Origin: Pseudomonas benzenivorans
GTDB taxonomy: Bacteria; Pseudomonadota; Gammaproteobacteria; Pseudomonadales; Pseudomonadaceae
Direction: 5' to 3'
Length of the DNA: 64,000 bases
Assembly: GCF_033547155.1 (NCBI RefSeq)
Contig: NZ_CP137892.1
Coordinates: 310,001 to 374,000 of the forward strand
The notes beneath the pieces are model-generated. The model made no database searches and was not told the DNA's origin. It saw nothing but the letters and a program-made list of their open reading frames with translations. Positions 23,578-33,779 of this stretch are shown here, piece after piece. Numbering within the stretch: position 1 is the stretch's first letter; every line of letters begins with the position of its first letter. Position numbers and translations under genes: made by a program.

Positions 23578-24405
23578 TTATCGCTCCGAGGCGGGCGCCG
23601 GGCTGTAGACCCGCGGTGCGCTGTGGTGCGGCAGGTGGATCAGGTTGAGGTGGTGGCGGCGTGCCCACTGCACGGTGAGGCTGGTCGGCGCCGACAGGCT
23701 GACCAGGGTGCCGATTCGCGCCCGCACCGCCTTGTGGATCAGCTCCAGGCTGCAGCGGCTGGTGACCAGGGCGAAGCCCTGGCGGGGGTCTAGGCGCTCG
23801 CGCAGCAGGGCACCGATCAGCTTGTCCAGGGCGTTGTGGCGGCCGATGTCCTCGCGGCACAGGCGGATCTCGCCGCTGCCGTCGACGAAGGCCGCGGCAT
23901 GCAGGGCACCGCTCTGCCGGGCCAGGCGCTGGAACTGGCCGATGCGCTCGCGCAGGCCCTGCACGTGCGCCGCCGGCGGCAACGGGCTGCTGGCCAGCAC
24001 GTCCAGCTGCGGCAGCGCCTGCTCCAGGGCCTCGACCCCGCACAGGCCGCAGCCGCTGGTGCCGGCCAGGTTGCGCCGCTGCTGCTTGAGGGCCCAGAAG
24101 GCACGGCTGCTGATCTGCACCTCGGCGCTCAGGGCGGCGCCGGCGCGCTTGACCTGGATGTCGTAGATGTCGTCGAGGGACTCGACCAGGGCGCCGCTGA
24201 GGCTGAAGCCGGCGACGAAGTCTTCCACCGCCGAGGGCGAGACCATCATCACCGCGTGGCTGATGCCGTTGTAGCTGATGGCCAGGGCGCACTCCTCGGC
24301 CAGCACGGCGTCACCCGGCTGGGCGGCGGCGTCCAGTTCGATGTAGGCGTAGGCGTGCCCCGACGGGTTGGCGGCGGGGGGCGGGGTGGAGGCGGCGCGC
24401 GGCAT
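23578..24405 (-). CDS. fdhD: Formate dehydrogenase accessory sulfurtransferase FdhD
   Basis: 275 residues. The CxxC motif is in AGTSGCGLCGVEAL (about 150-163), the site that carries sulfur from IscS to the molybdenum cofactor of formate dehydrogenase. EECALAISYNGISHAVMMV, DFVAGFSLSGALV and ALVTSRCSLELIHKAVRARI are the other conserved blocks. It serves the fds enzyme encoded 4 kb upstream, although it is on the other strand and separated by unrelated genes. Confidence 0.92.
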   Translation of the reverse strand: MPRAASTPPPAANPSGHAYAYIELDAAAQPGDAVLAEECALAISYNGISHAVMMVSPSAVEDFVAGFSLSGALVESLDDIYDIQVKRAGAALSAEVQISSRAFWALKQQRRNLAGTSGCGLCGVEALEQALPQLDVLASSPLPPAAHVQGLRERIGQFQRLARQSGALHAAAFVDGSGEIRLCREDIGRHNALDKLIGALLRERLDPRQGFALVTSRCSLELIHKAVRARIGTLVSLSAPTSLTVQWARRHHLNLIHLPHHSAPRVYSPAPASER

Positions 24406-24521
24406 ATCGGGCGGTCCGTTGGGTTAATGGGCCTAGCCTAAGCCCCAGGGGCGCAGGCGTCTAATGCTCTGTGCGGCGGTGCCGAAGCCGAGCAATCGCG
24501 GGTCGTTTTTTGCCGGCCGGT

Positions 24522-25178
24522 TCAGGGCAGCAGCGCCCGGTAGTCCTCCACCGCGGCGAATTCCTCGGTGTCCTTGGGCCCCTGGCGGCTGTCCGGCTGG
24601 CGCACCGCCAGCAGGTGGGCGACACCGAACGTGCGGGCGCTGCGCAGCACCGGCAGGCTGTCGTCGATGAACAGGCTGCGTGCCGGATCGAAGGGGCAGT
24701 CCTGCTGCAGGGCGTGCCAGAACTGCTGGTTCTCCTTGGGGAAGCCGTAGTCGTGGGAGCTGATCAGGCGCTCGAAGTAGGGCGCGAGCTCGATGCGCTC
24801 GAGCTTGAGCGACAGCGAGTCGCGGTGGGCGTTGGTGATCAGCACCACGCGCTTGCCGGCGGCGCCCAGGGCCTGGAGGAAGGTGTCGGCGTCCGGGCGC
24901 AGGGCGATCAGCTCGGCCACCTCGCGCTTGAGCTCGCGGATCGACAGTTTCAGCTCGCGGCTCCAGAAGTCGGTGCAGTACCAGGTCAGCTGGCCGGCAT
25001 GTTCGCGAAACAGCGGCAGCAGTTCGGCGTCGGCCAGCGCCCGGCTGATGCCGTGGTGCTCGGCGTAGCGTTGCGGCAGGTGCTCGAGCCAGAAGTGGTT
25101 GTCGAAGTGCAGGTCGAGCAGGGTGCCGTCCATATCCAGCAGGACGGTGTCGATCGCGCTCCAGGGTAACGGCGGCAT
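24522..25178 (-). CDS. yrfG: HAD-family GMP/IMP nucleotidase
   Basis: 218 residues from the ATG at 25178. HAD motif I is VLLDMDGTLLD (residues about 12-22), motif II VVLITNAHR, and the late motif CPFDPARSLFIDDSLPVLR. The N-terminal LHFDNHFWLEHLPQRYAEHHG is typical of YrfG, which dephosphorylates purine monophosphates. Divergent from nudE, another nucleotide-hydrolysing enzyme; this gene pairing is conserved in Pseudomonas. Confidence 0.88.
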   Translation of the reverse strand: MPPLPWSAIDTVLLDMDGTLLDLHFDNHFWLEHLPQRYAEHHGISRALADAELLPLFREHAGQLTWYCTDFWSRELKLSIRELKREVAELIALRPDADTFLQALGAAGKRVVLITNAHRDSLSLKLERIELAPYFERLISSHDYGFPKENQQFWHALQQDCPFDPARSLFIDDSLPVLRSARTFGVAHLLAVRQPDSRQGPKDTEEFAAVEDYRALLP

Positions 25179-25313
25179 GGCAGGGGCTTCGGCTGTGGTG
25201 CGGGGTCTGTCGCGATTCGGCCGGCAGCCGTCGTCTCTCGCGCAATCTCCGCCGGGGCTAATGGGGAAAGCCGGGGTATGATAACCCGCCCGGTCATGCC
25301 AAGGAGCCGCCCC

Positions 25314-25880
25314 ATGCGCCAGAAGCCCACCGTACTCGCCCGCGAGATAGTCGCCAGCAGTCGCCTGTTCCGCGTCGAGGAGCTGCAGCTGCGTTTCGCC
25401 AACGGCGTGGAGCGCACCTACGAGCGGCTGGTCGGCAAGGGCGTCGGCTACGGCGCGGTGATGGTGGTGGCGATGGTCGACGCCGAGCACGCGCTGCTGG
25501 TGGAGGAGTACTGCGGCGGCACCGAGGAATACGAGTTGTCGCTGCCCAAGGGGCTGATCGAGCCGGGCGAGGACGTGCTGGCGGCGGCCAACCGCGAGCT
25601 CAAGGAGGAGGCCGGCTTCGGCGCCCGCCAGCTCGAGCACCTCACCGAGCTGAGCCTGTCCCCCGGCTACATGAGCCAGAAGATCCAGGTGGTGCTGGCC
25701 CGTGACCTCTACGAGGAGCGTCTGCCGGGCGACGAGCCGGAGCCGATGCGCGTGGACCGGGTCAACCTGCGCGAGCTGGCGAGCCTGGCCCTGCACCCGC
25801 AGTTCAGCGAGGGCCGCGCCCTGGCCGCCCTGTACCTGGCCCGCGACCTACTGAGCCAACGCGGAGACTTCGTCCTGTGA
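25314..25880 (+). CDS. nudE: ADP compounds hydrolase NudE
   Basis: 188 residues from the ATG with AAGGAG seven bases upstream. The Nudix box is complete: GLIEPGEDVLAAANRELKEE and then AGFG (Gx5Ex7REUxEExGU). The C-terminal LSLSPGYMSQKIQVVLARDLY is typical of NudE, which splits ADP-ribose, NADH and Ap3A. Its TGA overlaps the GTG start of cysQ. Confidence 0.9.
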   Translation: MRQKPTVLAREIVASSRLFRVEELQLRFANGVERTYERLVGKGVGYGAVMVVAMVDAEHALLVEEYCGGTEEYELSLPKGLIEPGEDVLAAANRELKEEAGFGARQLEHLTELSLSPGYMSQKIQVVLARDLYEERLPGDEPEPMRVDRVNLRELASLALHPQFSEGRALAALYLARDLLSQRGDFVL

Positions 25881-26698
25881 ACCATCCCCTGATTCCCGCG
25901 GTGCTCGACCTGGTCCGCCAGGCCGGCGCCGCCATCCTGCCGCACTGGCGCGCCGGCGTGACCGTCACCGAGAAGGCCGATGCCTCGCCGGTGACCGCCG
26001 CCGACCTGGCCGCCCACCATCTGCTGGTCGACGGCCTGCGTGCACTGGACGCGAGCATCCCGGTGCTGTCCGAGGAGGCCGCCGACATTCCCCTGAGCGA
26101 ACGCGGCGGCTGGGAGCGCTGGTGGCTGGTCGACCCGCTGGACGGCACCAAGGAATTCATCGCCGGCAGCGAGGAGTTCACCGTCAACGTCGCGCTGATC
26201 GAGCGCGGGCGGGTGGTGTTCGGCGTGGTCGGCCTTCCGGCCAACGGCCGCTGTTATTACGGCGGCGCCGGCCTGGGGGCGCGGCGGGCCGAGGCCGATG
26301 GCACGGAGCAGGCGATCGGCGTGCGCCTGGCGCCGGCCGAGGCCTTCACCCTGGTGGCCAGCCGCCGCCATTCCAGCCCCGCCCAGGAGCGCCTGCTGGC
26401 CGGCCTCGGCGAGCGCTTCGGCGACCTGCAGCTGCTCAGCGTCGGCAGCTCGCTGAAATTCTGCCAGCTGGCCGAGGGCCTGGCCGACTGCTACCCGCGC
26501 CTGGCGCCGACCTCGCAGTGGGACACCGCCGCCGCCCAGGGCGTGTTGGAGGGCGCCGGTGGCGAGGTGCTGACGCTGAAGGGCGAGGCCTTGACCTACG
26601 AGGCCCGCGAGTCCCTGCTCAACCCGTCCTTCCTGGCCCTGCCGGCTGCCGCCGAATGGCGCGCCGAGCTCATCCAGTTGGCCCGCGCCCTCGATTGA
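25877..26698 (+). CDS. cysQ: 3'(2'),5'-bisphosphate nucleotidase CysQ
   Basis: 273 residues starting at a GTG inside the nudE stop (GTGA overlap). The inositol-monophosphatase fold motifs are present: VLSEEAADIPLSER, WLVDPLDGTKEFIAGSEEFT (metal-binding Asp residues) and PRLAPTSQWDTAAAQGVLEGAGG. CysQ removes the 3'-phosphate of PAP formed in sulfate assimilation. Confidence 0.92.
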   Translation: MNHPLIPAVLDLVRQAGAAILPHWRAGVTVTEKADASPVTAADLAAHHLLVDGLRALDASIPVLSEEAADIPLSERGGWERWWLVDPLDGTKEFIAGSEEFTVNVALIERGRVVFGVVGLPANGRCYYGGAGLGARRAEADGTEQAIGVRLAPAEAFTLVASRRHSSPAQERLLAGLGERFGDLQLLSVGSSLKFCQLAEGLADCYPRLAPTSQWDTAAAQGVLEGAGGEVLTLKGEALTYEARESLLNPSFLALPAAAEWRAELIQLARALD

Positions 26699-26773
26699 GC
26701 CGCGTAGCGGCAGAGCCATCGACTGAAGGGCGGGTGAGGGGTATCGCTGCGCTCGCCCCAGCCTGCGCGGCGT

Positions 26774-28684
26774 TCAGTCGAGCATGTCGCTGTAGCGGTC
26801 GTCCCGCTTGAACACCAGCGGCTGGGGGAAACCGGGCACCTTGAGCTGCTCGCTGCCCAGCTCGATGGCCTTGTCGTCGATCAGGTCGTTGCCGAAGTTG
26901 TAGATGATCTCCAGCTGACCCAGCAGGGCCTGGCGGTCGTAGTCCTGGGCGGCGGCGCGGGTCTGCTCGCGGCGCGCGGCATAGGCGGCGAAGACGGCCT
27001 CGCCATGGCGCTTGCGCAGCATGCGTTCGGCCACGTGGGGCGCCAGCACCAGGGCGCTGGCGTTGTTGCCGCCGAAGCCCTTGGAGTTGATAAAGCACAC
27101 GTCCAGCGTCTGTTGGCCGACCTGGCGGTCCTGGGTGGCGATGCTCAGGTGCTGCTGATGGACGTCGTCGGCCACTGCGTCGATAGTCTTGATCCCCGGA
27201 ATCACCCCGTACTTGAAGCTGCCCAGGGCGGCGATCAGCTGGTCGCCGCTGGCGCTGGCCAGGGAGTGGCCAACGAAGGCCTTGGCCGCGGTGACCGGCC
27301 ATTGCTCGATGGCAAAGGCCGCGGCGACGCGGTCGAGCAGTTCGGATTCGGTGACCCGGTTGGCCGGGGTGCTCGAGCCGTGGGCATGGACGAAGCTGCG
27401 CTGGCGCACGGCGTCGATGCCGAGCAGCTGCACGGCGCTGGCCACCGCCTTGGCCATGGTCAGGTAGTTGCCCGGGCCGGGGGCGGAGATGGACTTCTTG
27501 AAGCCGTCGGCGTTGATGAACACGTCCGGCACCGCGCCATGGATGTCGGCCCCCAGCTCCAGGGCCAGCTCGTCGTCCATCAGCACCACGAACTGGCAGG
27601 CTTCGGCCAGGGTGAAGCCGCAGTTCTCGCCGAACGGGCGGCTGGCGCGGCGGAAGTCCACCTGGTCCTTGCCCTCGACCTGGCGCAGGCCGTCCTCGGT
27701 GGCCAGGGCACCCATGGCGCCGTAGCCCTCGATGCACTCCTGGTTGATCGGCGCCTCGCTGCTGCCGACTATGACCACCCGCGCCTTGCCCAGGGCGATC
27801 TGCTCGACGCCCTTCTGCAGGTTGTAGAGGAAGGTGGCGCAGGCGCCGGTGACGGCGCCGGTGGTGCCGACGCTGCCCAGCACATAGGCGTTGATGAAGT
27901 CCGCCGGCATGGAGTTCAGGCCCAGGGCCAACTGCTTGGCGGTGACCCGGCCGCCCTTGAGACGCGACTGCATCAGGCCGCCGAAGCCGTTCTCGTCCAG
28001 CTGGCTCATGATGCAGCTGACGAACACGGCGATCTCGTCCGGCGCCACGCGCTCGACGATCGACTGCCAGGGCAGGCCGGTGGAACGCAGGGCGTCGGTC
28101 ACCCCGACCACCGCCATGCTCAGGCCGCGGGGGTGGAAGCGTGAGTTGTAGTGTTCGCTCGGCTCGAAGCCGCTGGGCAGCTGGCCGGCGGACTTGACCG
28201 GCAGGGCGCGATAGCTGTCGACCTTGAACTCGCAGTTGTCGTGCAGGGTGACGCGCACCTCCGCAGCGTTGAGCTCCTCCACCGACCAGTTGGCCGGCAG
28301 CGGCTCGGGCAGCTGCTTGCGGCTGGTGATGAAGGTCAGGGGGCTGCCTGCCGCGGCGGCGACGCCGATGCTCTTCTGCCAGTGGGCGGCGTCGACGTCC
28401 AGGTAGGTCTTCTCGATGCGCCGCACCAGGGTGGAGGCGAGGATCTGCTCGGCGAAGCGGCTGTCGATCTCGGCCAGATTCAGGGGCGTGCCGTCGAGTG
28501 CCTGGTGGGCGCCGTCGACCACGCGCACCAGCTTCATCATCACCGCCAGGCCGGCGAGGGTTTCCTGACGGGCCCGGCTGTCCATGGACTCGAGCACGGT
28601 GCGGCGAAAACCGTGGTGAAAGGAGCTGCGGCCGGCTGCGTTATAACCACCAAAACCAACGATCACGGGGAAACGAGACTTCAC
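26774..28684 (-). CDS. fabY: Beta-ketoacyl-ACP synthase FabY
   Basis: 636 residues from a GTG start with AAGGAG upstream, longer than FabB/FabF because of N-terminal and C-terminal additions. The thiolase-fold catalytic triad is visible: Cys282 in GAVTGACATFLY, His435 in FVHAHGSSTPANR and His473 in VGHSLASASG. In P. aeruginosa FabY (PA5174) condenses acetyl-CoA with malonyl-ACP to start fatty acid synthesis, replacing FabH. The N-terminal MKSRFPVIVGFGGYNAAGRS agrees with that family. Single gene on the minus strand, convergent with cysQ. Confidence 0.9.
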   Translation of the reverse strand: MKSRFPVIVGFGGYNAAGRSSFHHGFRRTVLESMDSRARQETLAGLAVMMKLVRVVDGAHQALDGTPLNLAEIDSRFAEQILASTLVRRIEKTYLDVDAAHWQKSIGVAAAAGSPLTFITSRKQLPEPLPANWSVEELNAAEVRVTLHDNCEFKVDSYRALPVKSAGQLPSGFEPSEHYNSRFHPRGLSMAVVGVTDALRSTGLPWQSIVERVAPDEIAVFVSCIMSQLDENGFGGLMQSRLKGGRVTAKQLALGLNSMPADFINAYVLGSVGTTGAVTGACATFLYNLQKGVEQIALGKARVVIVGSSEAPINQECIEGYGAMGALATEDGLRQVEGKDQVDFRRASRPFGENCGFTLAEACQFVVLMDDELALELGADIHGAVPDVFINADGFKKSISAPGPGNYLTMAKAVASAVQLLGIDAVRQRSFVHAHGSSTPANRVTESELLDRVAAAFAIEQWPVTAAKAFVGHSLASASGDQLIAALGSFKYGVIPGIKTIDAVADDVHQQHLSIATQDRQVGQQTLDVCFINSKGFGGNNASALVLAPHVAERMLRKRHGEAVFAAYAARREQTRAAAQDYDRQALLGQLEIIYNFGNDLIDDKAIELGSEQLKVPGFPQPLVFKRDDRYSDMLD

Positions 28685-29013
28685 GCGGGAAACTCCTTCA
28701 AATAAGTACGCCAGGACAAGCCGCGGGGCAGCCTACAGAGGCCGGTCGCGGGCCCAGGCCCCCCGGTCATGGGGTATGGTACGGCACGGGCCTTGGCTCG
28801 ACTGTTCGGATGCCTATGCTGACGCGGCTTTTGACCTGCGAGTCACGATTGCGACCCGGCAGTGCCGGTTCGGCCCCAGCATCCGGGCGAATTCCGGGCG
28901 CTGGATGCGCCGCGGCCTGGGGCGTTTCCCCGAGCATCGGCCTGTGCGCCGGTGCTGTCCAGGCGCAGCGCCGGCGGCCGATCAACGGCGCAGGCGCTGC
29001 CCGTCTGCGGGGC
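28685..29013. other. Intergenic region upstream of fabY
   Basis: About 330 bases with no convincing gene. It must contain the fabY promoter (minus strand), but I cannot pick hexamers with confidence. The dctM terminator borders it on the right. Confidence 0.4.
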
Positions 29014-29039
29014 GAAAAAAGCCCGGCACAGGGCCGGGC
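29014..29039 (-). terminator. Intrinsic terminator of the dctPQM operon
   Basis: On the minus strand GCCCGGCC and GCCGGGC form a stem, followed by six T, 32 bases after the dctM stop. Confidence 0.8.
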
Positions 29040-29070
29040 GAGGAGTGCAGGCGAGGAGTGCGTCCTGCGT

Positions 29071-30354
29071 TTAACTCATGCCCAGCCAGTTCGGCAGGGC
29101 CATGGAGACCGCCGGGATGTAGGTGATCACCAGCAGGAAGCTCAGCAGCAGCATCAGCCATGGCCAGGCGGCGCGGATCACCGAGGTCAGCGGCATGCCG
29201 GTCACCGCCGAGGTGACGAACAGGTTCAGGCCCACCGGCGGGGTGATCAGGCCGATCTCCATGTTCACCACCATGATGATGCCCAGGTGGATGGGGTCGA
29301 TGCCCAGCTGCACGGCGATCGGGAAGAGGATGGGGGCGAGGATCAGGATGATCGCCGAGGGCTCCATGAAGGCGCCGGCCACCAGCAGCACGATGTTCAC
29401 CACCAGGAGGAACTGCCAGGGCTGCAGGCCCATCTCGATCACCCAGGCGGTAATGGTCTGGGGAATCTGCTCGGTGGTCAGCACGTGGGCGAAGAGCATG
29501 GCGTTGGCGATGATGAACATCAGCATGATCGACAGCTTGCCGGACTCCAGCAGCACCTTGGGGCACTCGCGGATGGTCATGTCCTTGTACACGAACAAGG
29601 CGACGAAGCCGGCGTAGACCGCCGCCACCGCGGCCGCCTCGGTGGGGGTGAACATGCCCGAGTAGATGCCGCCGAGTATGATCACCATCAGCAGCAGGCC
29701 CCAGATCGCCTTGCGCCCGGTGGCGAGCAGCTCGCGCAGGCTGGCGCGCGGCATGGCCGGCAGGTTCATCTTGCGCGCGACGATGTAGATCGCCGCCATC
29801 AGCGCCAGGCCGAGCAGCAGCCCGGGCACCACCCCGGCCATGAACAGCTTGCCCACCGACTGCTCGGTGGCCGCGGCGTACACCACCATGACGATCGACG
29901 GCGGGATGAGGATGCCCAGGGTGCCGGCGTTGCAGACGATGCCGGCGCCGAAGGCCTGGGGGTAGCCGGAGCGGACCATGCCGGCGATGGCGATGGAGCC
30001 GACCGCGGCCACGGTGGCCGGCGAGGAGCCGGACAGCGCGGCGAACAGCATGCAGGCCAGCACCGCCGAGATCGCCAGGCCGCCACGGATATGGCCGACG
30101 CAGGCGTTGGCGAAGTCGATCAGGCGCTTGGCCACGCCGCCGGTGGTCATGAAGGCGCCGGACAGCAGGAAGAAGGGGATGGCCAGCAGGGTGTAGTGCT
30201 CGGACGTCTCGAACAGCTTGATCGCCAGCGAGCGCACCGAGTCCGGGCTGAACAGCATGATGGTCATGGAGCCGGCCAGGCCCAGGGACACGGCGATCGG
30301 CACGCCGATGAACATCAGCAGGAACAGCAGGGCGAAGAGGAACAGGATGGTCAT
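29071..30354 (-). CDS. dctM: TRAP C4-dicarboxylate transporter, large permease DctM
   Basis: 427 residues, about 12 membrane helices. It opens MTILFLFALLFLLMFIGVPI and contains LLAIPFFLLSGAFMTTGGVA and AALSGSSPATVAAVGSI, the DctM signature blocks. It forms the sodium-coupled translocation channel for succinate, fumarate and malate. Its ATG overlaps the dctQ stop by four bases. Confidence 0.95.
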   Translation of the reverse strand: MTILFLFALLFLLMFIGVPIAVSLGLAGSMTIMLFSPDSVRSLAIKLFETSEHYTLLAIPFFLLSGAFMTTGGVAKRLIDFANACVGHIRGGLAISAVLACMLFAALSGSSPATVAAVGSIAIAGMVRSGYPQAFGAGIVCNAGTLGILIPPSIVMVVYAAATEQSVGKLFMAGVVPGLLLGLALMAAIYIVARKMNLPAMPRASLRELLATGRKAIWGLLLMVIILGGIYSGMFTPTEAAAVAAVYAGFVALFVYKDMTIRECPKVLLESGKLSIMLMFIIANAMLFAHVLTTEQIPQTITAWVIEMGLQPWQFLLVVNIVLLVAGAFMEPSAIILILAPILFPIAVQLGIDPIHLGIIMVVNMEIGLITPPVGLNLFVTSAVTGMPLTSVIRAAWPWLMLLLSFLLVITYIPAVSMALPNWLGMS

Positions 30355-30998
30355 GGCTGGGAATCCTTCTTCGTGGTGTCGTCGTGCTCGGTCAGTTTCA
30401 TCGCCTCGGCGGCCTCGTCGGCCAGGCCCAGGCCGGTCTGCTGGTTACGCAGGATGCGCACGAAGATTTCCAGGAAACGGACGAACACCATGGCGTAGCC
30501 GAAGGGCACGATGAGGTTGATGTGCCACTGTTGCACGCCGAAATGGCCGAGGTCTTCGGCGCCGATACCGGCGGTCAGCAGGGTGTGCACCCAGTCGAAA
30601 CTGGCCACGCTGATCAGCCCGGCATAGCCGAGGCAGCACAGGCAGGCGATCAGGCCGATGATGCGCTGGGTGGACTTCTTGGTCAGCTTGACCAGGGCAT
30701 CCACGCCGATGTGCCCGGCGGTGCGTACGCCATAGGCCAGGCCGAAGAAGATCAGCCAGGCGAACAGGGCCTTGGTCAGGGCGATGCTCCAGGTCATGGC
30801 CTGGGCCATCTCGATCACGCTGTCCCCGATGGCGAAAAACAAGTCGCTGGCCGCCGGCCAGGCGTCGCCGATGCTGTAGAACAGCGTATAGAGGTTGTTG
30901 AGGATCACATAGACGAAGGTCACTAGCGTCATGGTGCCCAGGAGGAAGGCGATGAAGGCTTCCTCGAAGTGGTCCCAGACGCGCCGAATGGCGTTCAT
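30351..30998 (-). CDS. dctQ: TRAP C4-dicarboxylate transporter, small permease DctQ
   Basis: 215 residues from the ATG at 30998 (GGAG nine bases upstream); the frame is open further upstream without a site. Four hydrophobic helices, with FIAFLLGTMTLVTFVYVILN and GVRTAGHIGVDALVKLTKK, a conserved DctQ block. The C-terminal ~30 residues are charged and cytoplasmic. Partner of DctM in the inner membrane. Confidence 0.92.
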   Translation of the reverse strand: MNAIRRVWDHFEEAFIAFLLGTMTLVTFVYVILNNLYTLFYSIGDAWPAASDLFFAIGDSVIEMAQAMTWSIALTKALFAWLIFFGLAYGVRTAGHIGVDALVKLTKKSTQRIIGLIACLCCLGYAGLISVASFDWVHTLLTAGIGAEDLGHFGVQQWHINLIVPFGYAMVFVRFLEIFVRILRNQQTGLGLADEAAEAMKLTEHDDTTKKDSQP

Positions 30999-31123
30999 CG
31001 ATAACATCTCCAGGGTGAGGCAAGGGGGCAGGCCCGGCAGGCGTGCCCTGCCGCAGGTGTTCGGCAGCGGGGGCTGGTCGCCACCGCTGCCGCTGGGTCG
31101 GGCCGCCGGGCGGCCGGCCCGTC

Positions 31124-32185
<1,062 letters not shown>

Positions 32186-32191
32186 CTAGGC

Positions 32192-32214
32192 GGTCCGTCG
32201 GAAAGCGACGGACC
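32192..32214 (-). other. Strong hairpin in the dctP leader
   Basis: GGTCCGTCG and CGACGGACC form a perfect 9-bp stem with a 5-base loop, between the sigma-54 promoter and dctP. There is no T tract, so it is more likely an mRNA-stability or RNA-control element than a terminator. Confidence 0.5.
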
Positions 32215-32266
32215 CTGGCAGCGATGGCCTGGACTTGTACTCGTGGGGTCGCCTGCAGGGACTAGA

Positions 32267-32281
32267 GCAACCGTCATGCCA
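32267..32281 (-). promoter_or_regulatory. Sigma-54 promoter for dctPQM
   Basis: Minus strand TGGCATGACGGTTGC matches the -24/-12 consensus (TGGCAYR-N4-TTGC), with GG and GC 10 bases apart. Just upstream (32287-32300) is the palindrome CCGAGGTGCCTCGG, a candidate DctD binding site although very close to the promoter. The transcript leader would be about 140 bases. Confidence 0.75.
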
Positions 32282-32384
32282 GATCGCCGAGGTGCCTCGG
32301 ATTAAGCCTCGAGAGGGCCGGACAGAGGCTTCTGGAAGGCGGCCCGGGGATGCCTGGAAGAAGGATATGGCGGAAACCCGCCAC

Positions 32385-33779
32385 TCACTCGTGATCCTCT
32401 GGCGAGCTTCCGCCGGCATCGGCGAAGTTCAGGCCGTGCTTGCGCAACTTGTCGTGCAGGGTCTTGCGCGGTATCCCGAGAGCCTCGGCCAGGCTGCGCA
32501 GCGAGCCGTGGGGGCGGCTCAGCTCGGCGCTGATCAGGGCGCGCTCGAAGGCCTCCACCTGCTCGCTCAGGTTGCCCCCCGAGGGCATCGCGCCGGCCGG
32601 ATCGGACAGCTGGAGTTCCAGCTCCAGGCCCAGGTCCAGGCCCAGGGCGAAGCGTTCGGCGGTGTTCTGCAGCTCGCGCACGTTGCCCGGCCAGGGGTGG
32701 CGCAGCAGCAGCGCGCGCTGGCAGGCCTGCAGCTCGCGGGGCGGCAGGCCGTGGCGCTTGCCGGCGGCCTCGGTGAAGTGCTGGAACAGCAGCAGGATGT
32801 CGTCGCCGCGCTCGCGCAGCGGCGGGATGCGCAATGGCGCGACGTTCAACCGGTAGTAGAGGTCGGCGCGGAAGCGGCCCTGGTCGGCGGCCTGGCGCAG
32901 GTCTTCCTTGGTCGCGGCGATCACCCGGATGTCCAGGGGGATCAGCTGGTTGCCGCCCAGGCGCTCGACCGCCCGTTCCTGCAGCAGGCGCAACAGCTTG
33001 ACCTGCACCTCCAGGCTCATGCTCTCGATCTCGTCGAGGAACAGGGTGCCGCCGTTGGCGAATTCGAACTTGCCGATGCGGCGCTTCTGCGCCCCGGTGA
33101 AGGCGCCCGGTTCGTGGCCGAACAGTTCGCTTTCCACCACCGACTCGGCCAGGGCGCCGGCGTTGATCGCCACGAAGGGCCCGCCGCGGCGGCTGGACAG
33201 GTCGTGCAGGGCGCGCGCTACCACCTCCTTGCCGGCGCCGGTTTCGCCGAGGATCAGCACATCGGTGCCGATATTGGCCAGGGCGCCGATCTGCTCGCGC
33301 AGACGCTGGATGGCCGGCGACTGGCCGATCAGGCGGGCCGACAGCTCGTGGCGGTCGCTCAGGGCCAGGCGCAGGCTGCGGTTGTCCAGCACCAGGCGGC
33401 GCAGGGCCAGGGCGCGGCGTACGCTGTCGAGCAGCTCGTCGCTGGCGAAGGGTTTCTCCAGGAAGTCGTAGGCGCCGGCGCGCATCGCCTGCACCGCCAG
33501 GGGCACGTCGCCGTGGCCGGTGATCAGCAGCACCGGCAGCTCGGGGTCCTGCTGGTGCAGTTGTTCGAGCAGCTGCATGCCGTCGATTCCCGGCATGCGG
33601 ATGTCGCTGACCACCACGCCCGGCCAGTCGCGCTCGATGCGGGCGGCGACGCCGCGGGCGTCGGCCAGGGTGGCGACCTTGAGGCCGGCCAGATCCAGGG
33701 TCTGGCTCAGGGCCTGGCGCAGGTGCGGGTCGTCGTCGATCAGCAGGACCTGGGTGCGGGCGTCGAGGGGTAGGGTCAT
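32385..33779 (-). CDS. dctD: C4-dicarboxylate response regulator DctD (sigma-54 activator)
   Basis: 464 residues. Receiver domain residues 1-125 with phospho-acceptor Asp59 (VVVSDIRMPG). AAA+ domain with Walker A LGETGAGKE (about 178-185) and the sigma-54 contact loop GAFTGA (225-230). C-terminal Fis-type helix-turn-helix (GSLRSLAEALGIPRKTLHDKL). It activates dctPQM from the sigma-54 promoter. Start overlaps the dctB stop by four bases. Confidence 0.93.
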   Translation of the reverse strand: MTLPLDARTQVLLIDDDPHLRQALSQTLDLAGLKVATLADARGVAARIERDWPGVVVSDIRMPGIDGMQLLEQLHQQDPELPVLLITGHGDVPLAVQAMRAGAYDFLEKPFASDELLDSVRRALALRRLVLDNRSLRLALSDRHELSARLIGQSPAIQRLREQIGALANIGTDVLILGETGAGKEVVARALHDLSSRRGGPFVAINAGALAESVVESELFGHEPGAFTGAQKRRIGKFEFANGGTLFLDEIESMSLEVQVKLLRLLQERAVERLGGNQLIPLDIRVIAATKEDLRQAADQGRFRADLYYRLNVAPLRIPPLRERGDDILLLFQHFTEAAGKRHGLPPRELQACQRALLLRHPWPGNVRELQNTAERFALGLDLGLELELQLSDPAGAMPSGGNLSEQVEAFERALISAELSRPHGSLRSLAEALGIPRKTLHDKLRKHGLNFADAGGSSPEDHE

